Origin: Gracilaria gracilis
Taxonomy: Eukaryota; Rhodophyta; Florideophyceae; Gracilariales; Gracilariaceae
Reading direction: 5' to 3'
Assembly: GCA_030374805.1 (NCBI GenBank)
Contig: JARGSG010000224.1
Span: forward strand, 248,001-312,000
DNA length: 64,000 nt
Of the stretch, positions 56,916 through 64,000 are shown one piece after another. The notes under the pieces are model-generated. The model did not search any database and was not told where the DNA came from. It was given only the letters and a program-made list of their open reading frames with translations. Position numbers and translations under genes: made by a program. The number at the start of each line of letters is the position of its first letter. Position 1 is the stretch's first letter.

Positions 56916-58962
56916 TACACCCAGTGACCGCAATTAGAGTCGGTGTCTAAATAGTGTGGTAACAGATTTAATGTGGCTTACAATAACTCACACTATTTGC
57001 GGTATACCCATCATCGAGTGCGGCCTAAATTAGTGTGGGTAAAGGCCATTTCCCTCGCAAAATGGCGGGCTCGTCTAGATTAAAAGTCGCCAAACGTCTT
57101 GTCTTTCTTCCAGCTCCAGGCCTCACATCGCAACATGACCGTTCCAACCTCTGGATCGCCAATCATTGCAGTGTTCCGACGCGCTGCCAGCAAACAAACC
57201 ACAATGGCACAAGACCACACCAACCCCACCAACCCTCCAGATGCCTCCGCAACAGATTCTCCCGCCACTGAAACTCCATCTCTCACCGAGAAAAAGAAAC
57301 GAAGCGTGAACAATGTCCTCTCCATTGCCAATCGGGCCAAGATAGTGTCTTGGATGTGACACCATGCTCAACAAAATGGCCAACGCCATGTTATATCGAA
57401 AACAGTGCAGCAATTTCCCGGTTTCTTTCGCAGTAGCCCCAAAGCAAATTTGCAAAAGGCAAGTAGGCTCTGGCGGAGCAGAGAGCAGTATGTGGATTCG
57501 GAGGGAAACCCGAGCACTCGCGGGTCATTCACATCCATTACAAAGGGAACCCATCTTGGTATTAAGCGCATTAACTTGAAAGCTCGCAGTGGTAGAAGAA
57601 GAAAGACGAGGGCTTGGGTCACTGTTCTCCACCTCGATATGCTCCAAGAGTTCGACATACTGCGAAAACTGGGCGTAAAATTCAACTGGAAGACCTTGCA
57701 GCTCATGGCTAAAACGATGAAAAATCACTCTGACAAGCAAGAATATCACAAATGTGCCGTTGATAGTGGGACCGGAAAGCTTATGACAAGTTGCATCACA
57801 CGGAGATGGGTTCAAACCTTTGCAGACCGGTACCTAATTGTAAGCCGCGCACACACGGGAAAGCACTTGCTTTCTCCACAAAAGACAACTTTCATCCACA
57901 AAGAGATTGCCTACCATTTAGGGCATGTCTCGCGAATGTTTAGAAAAGGATTGTGGAAAGAAGAAAACGTTGAAAACGCAGACGAAACGCACTTCATGAT
58001 CAATATGGATAATGGCTGCACGCTTGGTTTCTGTGAATAGAAAGAGGTTAAGTATGCAGATGTGGTTTCGGGTGGAGAGGGTATGACAATGGTTGTTCGA
58101 ATTAGTGGGGATCCTTTGGCAAAGATTGAACCGGTGTTTATGGTTTTTCAGAACCAGAACAGATCCTACCCAGTACGGGGAGTGCCAGATGATGTGCCAA
58201 ATGTTTCCGACCCTAGTGAGCCAAAAGGCTGGATGGACACGGTTGTTATGCCGCAATGGCTGGGAGAGAAAATGGTTATCAATCGCTTGCCACACATAAG
58301 GAAGAGGATTTTGTTTGTGGACAATTGCAGTGGGCACAATCAAACTACGGAGCTGTTGTCTGCGGCGAATCAAATTAAAACTGAGATACAATACTTTTCA
58401 CCAAACGCAACGCACATTGTCCAGTCTGCTGATTCGTTTATCATTCAGAAAATCAAGAGCGTATAAAACGGGAGGTGGGAGAACTACAAGATGAAAATGG
58501 TTAAAAAAAGCTTGGTTTTTGTTTGAGAAGGTTAGGAATTCTGGAAAGGCGTTTTTTCTGCGTTTGGCAGGGTTGGCAGTGATGGATGTTAATCGGCAAA
58601 GAGATGTTGACGGTTTGACATATGCCCGCAAAGCAATGATACGAACTGGTTTCTCTCTGAATGTTAATGGGCTGTGGGAAGAGAAGCAGTTATTTCCCAA
58701 GTTGCAGGAGATCATCGCCAAGCATCGAAACCATTTTGATGGTGAGGCAGTGAAGATTGACAGTGACTCAGTCAATTGACACGGGTATTGCTAACCCACA
58801 TTAATTGCGTTGAGAATAAATAATGTGGCCCAGATTAATTGAGACTGCTCCTTTATTAGTGTGGTACACTTCATAATGTGGGCCACACTATTTTATGTTT
58901 CTTTCTCCTCAAAACTGTTACAGAAAATAGTGTGACCCACTCTAATTGCGGTCACTGGTGTA
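56916..58962 (+). mobile_element. DDE_1 (pogo/Tc1-mariner-like) DNA transposon
   Basis: The inverted ends read CACC(C)AGTGACCGCAATTAGAGT on the left (from 56918) and the complement ending at 58960 on the right, with one extra C on the left. TA lies immediately outside each end (56916-56917, 58961-58962), the expected target duplication. Subterminal copies of the word AATAGTGTG/CACACTATT occur on both sides. The element carries one transposase gene. Confidence 0.88.
57135..58779 (+). pseudogene. DDE_1 transposase
   Basis: From ATG 57135 (MTVPTSGSP): KKKRSVNNVLSIANRAKIVSWM is a helix-turn-helix-like start. Then come FADRYLIVSRAHTGKHL, ENADETHFMINMDNG (first Asp, about 57975), RILFVDNCSGHNQT (second Asp, about 58320) and ATHIVQSADSFIIQKIK (third Asp, about 58440). 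TGA at 57357 and TAG at 58038 interrupt the frame. A frameshift near 58470-58510 leads to the tail ending at 58779. The three catalytic Asp are preserved, so decay is fairly recent. Confidence 0.82.
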
Positions 58963-59506
58963 CATTCATCATCGAACTTACTGTAACAGTTACACGTATG
59001 TTTTACAAGAGCATGCACTTGCGATGGTGCAAATTTGATCGCACGTTTGGAAAAAATCAGCCACTGACCATGGAGGGTGTGCCAAGTGTTCGAGGCGTGA
59101 TGGTGCTCGTTGTGATGCGCTGCGCTTGCGCTCCGTTCGATGCCAGATTTGTCCTCCCAATACACACCAGCCCTACCCTTGGTTACCGTCAAAATGCATT
59201 CCATCTGCACGTCTCACTCTGCGCCTGCCATCTCATTCTCCCCCTTGGCGGTGGCCTCATTCGATTTACCCTTGGATACACTACCAAGAGTACTACACTA
59301 CCGTCCTATCTATATATACCCTTGTAGTCGCACGGACGTATTCGTGCGACAATCGTTTGCACACCACATGCGAAACGTCAATTCTTCCCCACTCTGTTAC
59401 TTATTTCCCATCGCGCGAAGAAGCTAAATACCACGCCACTCTCCGCTCAAGCTACCTACCAACCTTTGTTCCTCAAAGCCCGACGTCTCAACCGGCCCAA
59501 GCAATC

Positions 59507-60739
59507 ATGACTGCGTTTGTCACCTCCATCTCCCCACTGCCCAAATCCGCTCGCACAATCACTTCACGTCGCATGCGCAACCCGCGCATGACTTTGTCCG
59601 TCCCCGACACGCCCAAGCCCAGCCGACAAAACCTACAAAAGCGCTCGGTCATCGCCTTAAGAGGTCTTTCCGACATTGGCGGCTTGACAATTTTGCACGA
59701 GCTAACTGCACGCCTATTACTCCCGACAACCTTAACCGCCTCCATGGCAGCCGACGCCCAGCTGCTGCTCGGCGGGCTCGTAGGCGTTTGGACCGCCGCG
59801 CTCTTCGCGGAGCGCATGCGCTTTGAGACCATGTCGCTCATCCGGGAGACCGAGCAGCTGCCCGATAGATGGGATGCATCCATTATATACACACCCTCTC
59901 TGGAGGACAATGAAGTGCATGATGCTGTCGCATGGCTTTGCGCCTTCGAGGAGCTTGATGGACTTGCTGCAGCTGATATGCTCACTGCCATGGTGTCTAC
60001 CGGCTCTCCTACAACGCGTCTTCGTCTAGCGGAGGCGCTTGCCGCTTATCCTATCCCTTCAAACGTCTCAAGCTCTGTTCTAACAGCGCTTCAACACGAC
60101 ACCGACCCTCTTGTTCGAAGCGCCGCTAGCACTGCCTTGCAAACACTTCAGGCGCCAAGGTTAGGTCCCTCTGCCATTGCAGACGGAGCCGATATACTGC
60201 AGCAACAACCATTCGCTGGTGCTGATGACTTGTATGCCCGCGCTGTACTAGATAGAATCTTTGAGCAATCTGCAAGCCCATATTCAATTCCACTCGATAC
60301 TGATCAACCTTTGCAGTCATCAGTGGCGCATGATTTACATTATGGATGGCTTCGAGAGCTCGTGGCTGAACGAGTGGAGTTCATGGGAAAGGCTGCGCTC
60401 TCAAACCCTGATCTGCGTCGGCTACGTGCATCTGTTGTTCCAGACGCCGAGCTGGTACAGGAATATGTTGATGTTGATGCGAATACTGTTCAATCGGCAA
60501 AGATTAATGTACCGTTGTTTGAAGGTTTGAAATGGTCGGAGATTCATGGACTATGTGCACTTGCCATGCTTCCTGCAGGCTATGAATTACTTTCTCTGCT
60601 TGATGGCGTTGATCTTCCGCTAAGGTTCCTCGGATTGGGATGGCTTCTTGCGTTTGGCGGCTTGGTAGCTTATCCTCAAAGTGGCGGCTTGTGGCGGAAG
60701 CTTAAGAAGCTTATTGATAGTGGGGTGGTATCGCGATGA
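59507..60739 (+). CDS. Predicted organelle-targeted membrane protein with HEAT-like repeats
   Basis: 410 codons from ATG 59507. The open frame extends upstream without a better start, and the upstream peptide is unconvincing. The first 50 residues are rich in Ser, Thr, Arg and Pro with almost no acids, as in a plastid or mitochondrial transit peptide. A hydrophobic segment (about 80-100, QLLLGGLVGVWTAALFAE) is followed by helical repeats including TALQHDTDPLVRSAASTALQTL (about 190-210), typical of HEAT repeats. Near the C-terminus HGLCALAMLPAGYELLSLLD and LRFLGLGWLLAFGGLVAYP look like membrane helices, ending KLIDSGVVSR. No introns are evident. The function is unknown; plastid location is inference. 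Confidence 0.8.
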   Translation: MTAFVTSISPLPKSARTITSRRMRNPRMTLSVPDTPKPSRQNLQKRSVIALRGLSDIGGLTILHELTARLLLPTTLTASMAADAQLLLGGLVGVWTAALFAERMRFETMSLIRETEQLPDRWDASIIYTPSLEDNEVHDAVAWLCAFEELDGLAAADMLTAMVSTGSPTTRLRLAEALAAYPIPSNVSSSVLTALQHDTDPLVRSAASTALQTLQAPRLGPSAIADGADILQQQPFAGADDLYARAVLDRIFEQSASPYSIPLDTDQPLQSSVAHDLHYGWLRELVAERVEFMGKAALSNPDLRRLRASVVPDAELVQEYVDVDANTVQSAKINVPLFEGLKWSEIHGLCALAMLPAGYELLSLLDGVDLPLRFLGLGWLLAFGGLVAYPQSGGLWRKLKKLIDSGVVSR

Positions 60740-61440
60740 AAACAGTGTCCCGACGTGCCTCTCGCTTCTGCTAGCGAAACTCTGTCTCATCAAATCTAAC
60801 ATATGTTTCAATTCCACTAAATGTACATTGCATAACGACGCGTTTGAACCAACCTTGAACAAACGGAAGGAGGACGACTTCTCTACATCTGTTATACATG
60901 ATTGAGGATGCACGTAGAAGTTCTCTTTGAACTAATGTCCCCTGAAGGCGTCAGAGGTAAACTACTAAGAGAAAAAACTTGTTTACTACATTCTACGGTG
61001 ACTAGAATGATGTGCGACTGAACCGAGCAAAGAAAGACGTGAATAAACGAGCGCAGATTGCCTGGCCCTGGGGCTCATTAGCTACACTTCAAAACGTAAT
61101 ATCCAAACGACTGCACCACAAGCGGTACGAGAGCCCATTCTGTTCCGGACCCGTGACAGTGCCTGATACTCGCAGTACGTCAAAAAGATGGACGAATAGT
61201 AGAACAAGCAGACTACGTACCGGAGTTTTCGAGTATCGTTCGGAGCATTCTGATTCGATTTCACCCGATGCGAAGCCACGAAGCCCCCCCTTCACCAGTC
61301 CGCCTAACATCGTATCATCGGTGAAAAGTAGGCCATGAATCAAACGGATTCGATCACATTTCTAAGCTGGAGAGCACATTCGGTCGAAACAACTAACTAT
61401 TTGAGGCCTGGGATGCGTTTTACGAGTAAAGATCAAGTTC
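60740..61440. other. Intergenic region between convergent host genes
   Basis: It holds the 3' ends of two convergent genes. Short frames on both strands show no domain or codon pattern, and no repeat was seen. Confidence 0.6.
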
Positions 61441-62982
61441 TTAAAGTCGATTGCGCAACCAATACCTGAGAGCAAATATTGATGCGCTAATACCAGCAAC
61501 AGCCACCGTCCCGTACGCTGCGTATCTGACCTTCTGCAATGCGAGTTCCTTTCTTCTCATCTTTTCCTCTGGGGGCAATTCACGTCTCATTCGTTCTCTT
61601 CTGAGTTTGGTGGCAGTAGCCATTCTCTCCGCAAACTGTGCCTTTGTAAGCTGTGGAGGTTTGAGTTGCGGGTTAAGCGCATGAGCTCGCTCGAACCATT
61701 GTTGCGCCAGTTCAGGATCAAGGTCGCATCCAGATCCGTTCAGAAACATTACGCCTAGGTTAAACATAGCAACTGGGTTTCCGAGCCCGGCCGAAAGTTT
61801 CCACCAGCGCACTGCTTCCTCAGGGTTAGGCTCCACTCCAGGAGCACCCTGGTTGTATATTAAGCCGAGCTGAAATGCAGCAGACGGATCCAACGCCCCG
61901 TTTTCCAGCGCGTAGCGGTATAATTTTACGGCTTCCGCGTCGTCTTGCTTGACGCCGACACCGTGGTGATAGAAGGTAGCAAGTTGTAAGGCGGATTCTA
62001 CAGAGTTCTTTCCGCCTTTCTTAAAGGTAGTACGATACTCGTCGACAAGCTTAGGGAGATCAGCCCTGGTCAATATTTTGCGGGTGGTAGTAGCTCGCTG
62101 AGGTCGCTGTTGTTCGGAAGGTTCAGATGCTGAAGTTGTAGTAGGCTTGGTTGCTTCCTTAACAATATCTTCAACAACTGATTCGACAGTCTGCTTCAAG
62201 TGCTGCTCAGAAGTCTCGCTTTCTTCAGTTGCGTTATCAGCGGAGGGTGCTGTTTGTGGCTCTGACGAGACGACACTTCGCGCCGACGACGGGTTTGTAG
62301 TTTGACTAGTTTCGGCGGCGACAGGGGAGCTGTGTCCATTGACAAGCACTTGGTTCTGTATGACAACAGAGTAGTCGTTAACGTCGTCAGTTGAGAATAA
62401 TCTAGCCCACCATTGCACTTTTGACTTTTCAACCTCGACAATGAGCTTTCGAGATGAAGACGCGGCCTCCAATCCCCATATGCATCCGGCAACGTCGATT
62501 TCAGTGACAAATTTACGGTCAAGAGTGAAGTAGGGTTGTTGAGCTTGGGGTGAACGAATGTTAATAGCAATAGAGTTAGAATCAAAGTGAATGCTAATGT
62601 GTTCTTTTCGCACATGATCGGGAACGTGAATGTTGAGAGTAAGTGAATCCATAGTCTGCGTCCACGTGAGCGGGGTGTTAGCAATTCGCCTAAGGCGATG
62701 GTCGCCAATGGCGACGCCTTGCATGGTGGGGGCTTGAACGTTTGTAGCGGCAGCAGAATCGGCCTGAACGCGAGTGACAAGGTCGTTGATAAGGTTCTGC
62801 ACTCTAGCCTTCTCCGACTTCAAAGAGGCTCTAGTTACAGCGTCGTTGACGACGCCGTCAACAATACTATTAACTGTGTCTTGCAACGATTCGGGCTTGA
62901 GCAAGGTAGCAGGCTTGACAGTAGCACGCGGTCGGGCAGCTCGGGGAGGGGGGGTAGGGGAGAGCGCAGTGCTGGAGGTCAT
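61441..62982 (-). CDS. CS-domain and Sel1-repeat protein with C-terminal membrane anchor
   Basis: 513 codons from the first in-frame ATG at 62982 (MTSSTALSPTPPP). The N-terminal 40 residues are Ser/Thr/Pro/Arg-rich and could be a targeting peptide. A CS domain (NudC/p23-like, about 115-200) starts at TWTQTMDSLTLNIHVPDHV and ends with the typical IWGLEA...LIVEVEKSKVQWWARL. A Ser/Glu/Thr-rich linker follows. Three Sel1/TPR-like repeats (about 330-435) include ALQLATFYHHGVGVKQDDAEAVKLY and AMFNLGVMFLNGSGCDLDPELA. A Lys/Arg/Glu helix and a terminal hydrophobic segment (about 488-505) ending RYWLRNRL suggest a tail anchor. A co-chaperone or scaffold on an organelle membrane is likely by domain knowledge; the partner is unknown. 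Confidence 0.85.
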   Translation of the reverse strand: MTSSTALSPTPPPRAARPRATVKPATLLKPESLQDTVNSIVDGVVNDAVTRASLKSEKARVQNLINDLVTRVQADSAAATNVQAPTMQGVAIGDHRLRRIANTPLTWTQTMDSLTLNIHVPDHVRKEHISIHFDSNSIAINIRSPQAQQPYFTLDRKFVTEIDVAGCIWGLEAASSSRKLIVEVEKSKVQWWARLFSTDDVNDYSVVIQNQVLVNGHSSPVAAETSQTTNPSSARSVVSSEPQTAPSADNATEESETSEQHLKQTVESVVEDIVKEATKPTTTSASEPSEQQRPQRATTTRKILTRADLPKLVDEYRTTFKKGGKNSVESALQLATFYHHGVGVKQDDAEAVKLYRYALENGALDPSAAFQLGLIYNQGAPGVEPNPEEAVRWWKLSAGLGNPVAMFNLGVMFLNGSGCDLDPELAQQWFERAHALNPQLKPPQLTKAQFAERMATATKLRRERMRRELPPEEKMRRKELALQKVRYAAYGTVAVAGISASIFALRYWLRNRL

Positions 62983-63342
62983 GACTGACGTTGGCCTGTA
63001 GGGGGTCGTGAGCGTGCGCACGAGACGTGAAGGGAAGGGCGGCAGGCTGGAGGCGACGCAGGTTGTTTCGGCGTCCGCGGCCAGTGGCACGTGCTCGCGC
63101 GCAATTCACGCCGTCTGCGAGCGGCTGCCGTCGTGCGGACGCGCACTCGCACTTGTGTGTCTCCGACTGCGCTCATTGGAATGATGTGTCATTGCAACAT
63201 TGGCTGTCAGCACGGCGCGCTTGCTTACACCCTGCTTTACACGTGTTATAATACATAATTCGCATCATAGACATTCCTCTTTTGTAGTCGAAGGTGATAT
63301 CGCAATAGATATCATGTATCTACTTTGACATTGATGTGCGGT
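62983..63342. promoter_or_regulatory. Upstream region of the CS/Sel1 gene
   Basis: GC-rich sequence (CGCGC, GCACGTGC) lies upstream of the ATG at 62982, then an A/T-rich stretch abuts the 3' end of the phosphate carrier gene. It presumably contains the CS/Sel1 promoter. No TATA box or defined element is certain. Confidence 0.4.
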
Positions 63343-64000
63343 TCATTTGCCAAGCTTCATTATAGTGAACGAGTTCTCATAGATGGAGAACTGCAAAGCC
63401 GTCATCATCCCCACCATCACATATCGCGGAGCCAGACCACGCAATAGTGCATTTCTCAAACCGTCTTCGCAAATTATCCGCAAACCAGTCTTTCCTCGAT
63501 TTGAAGACAAAGCGAACCGAGAGAGCACATAGTCTGCTGGCTGAGACAGTGGTGTACAAATCACTCCAACTCCAAATCCACAGAGCACCATGATCCCGAA
63601 TCCCCATCGCTTTCTTTGTTCGGCACTCGCATACGTCGAGACCTTCGATCTAAGAGAGTCGAACAGGTACAGTTGAGTCACCGATAGAGGAATTTGTCTC
63701 AACCAAAGCGCAAACACAGGCCGAAACGGGAAACCTGTTTTGGCTCGATTGGTGTACATTTTCTTCAGAGCCGGAATAAGTCCTACCTGCCATGAACCTG
63801 CAGCGCTTGTCTCCATCTTGACTTTCACCATCGCCAGAGGAGCAAGAGGAATCACCGCTACCAACTCTGCACTTGCTATGCTAACACATCTTATCATGCG
63901 CTCATGTTTCTCTGCCATCCGCGAACCGAGACGCTTGTGACAAAACTCTTGAACGCAGTCAAACGCACGAAACTTCACAAACCCGTGCAGGGAATACCCC
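63343..64000 (-). CDS. Mitochondrial phosphate carrier-like protein (5' end outside window)
   Basis: The minus-strand frame is open to the window edge and reads GYSLHGFVKFRAFDCVQEF at the start of the visible part. This matches the GYSxQGxxKFGxYE signature of mitochondrial phosphate carriers near the end of the first repeat. The second repeat has SAELVAVIPLAPLAMVKVKMET and GFPFRPVFALWLRQIPLSVTQLYLFD. The third has GVICTPLSQPADYVLSRF and PRYVMVGMMTALQFSIYE, ending at 63343. About 219 residues are visible; the family is usually 300-360, so roughly one third is missing. It would import phosphate across the inner mitochondrial membrane. Substrate is inferred from the signatures. Confidence 0.85.
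   Translation of the reverse strand, partial: GYSLHGFVKFRAFDCVQEFCHKRLGSRMAEKHERMIRCVSIASAELVAVIPLAPLAMVKVKMETSAAGSWQVGLIPALKKMYTNRAKTGFPFRPVFALWLRQIPLSVTQLYLFDSLRSKVSTYASAEQRKRWGFGIMVLCGFGVGVICTPLSQPADYVLSRFALSSNRGKTGLRIICEDGLRNALLRGLAPRYVMVGMMTALQFSIYENSFTIMKLGK

Noticed and set aside
1-64000. CRISPR array, rRNA or riboswitch
   Set aside because: No regularly spaced repeats with unique spacers and no recognisable rRNA or riboswitch core were seen; the context is eukaryotic.

Overview
The window is eukaryotic nuclear DNA dominated by nested, mostly decayed transposable elements, with a short stretch of host genes at the right end (about 59.5-64 kb). The host genes are intron-poor and closely packed: a predicted organelle-targeted HEAT-like membrane protein, a CS-domain/Sel1-repeat tail-anchored protein and a mitochondrial phosphate carrier. 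Compact intronless genes next to chromovirus, piggyBac, DDE_1 and LINE copies fit a florideophyte red alga such as Chondrus. That assignment is an inference; no rRNA or organelle marker is present.

The central observation is a family of very large (about 19 kb) DNA transposons present twice. Copy 2 is complete (about 19455-38445) with matching ends TTATCGGAATGCTAGTT. Copy 1 is cut by the window start and ends at 12700. Read left to right, copy 2 carries: a coiled-coil protein gene (-); a Rossmann/ketopantoate-reductase-like gene (+); a long gene (-) ending in a 2-oxoglutarate/Fe(II) dioxygenase-type domain; a divergent intergenic region with repeated perfect palindromes; a gene (+) fusing a DPPY amino-methyltransferase to a SET domain; a basic coiled-coil gene (+); and a Plavaka/KDZ-like transposase (-). 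In copy 1 the methyltransferase-SET gene is an intact 1039-codon frame while its neighbours are broken. In copy 2 the same gene has one frameshift and six stops. A mobile element carrying a possible DNA methylator, a histone-methyltransferase-type domain and a dioxygenase looks like a self-encoded epigenetic module.

The nesting can be read from the sequence. A minus-strand Ty3/gypsy chromovirus (element B) spans 15432-45135. It has LTRs of about 472 bp, GCAGT target duplications on both sides, a G15 polypurine tract, gag, protease, RT, RNase H, integrase and chromodomain, plus an antisense ORF before its 3' LTR. Transposon copy 2 sits inside its pol gene, separating integrase from chromodomain. 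A plus-strand relative (element A) supplies the gag-protease flank of copy 1 (12709-14035) and probably resumes at 45141, just before a candidate LTR.

From 45.8 to 59 kb lie a DDE_1 transposase gene split by a 3.8-kb piggyBac element (TTAA duplications at 46717 and 50524), a LINE with a restriction-like endonuclease (52.3-56.3 kb, minus strand) and a TA-flanked DDE_1 element (56916-58962). Nearly all these transposase and RT genes carry stops, frameshifts or lost catalytic residues.
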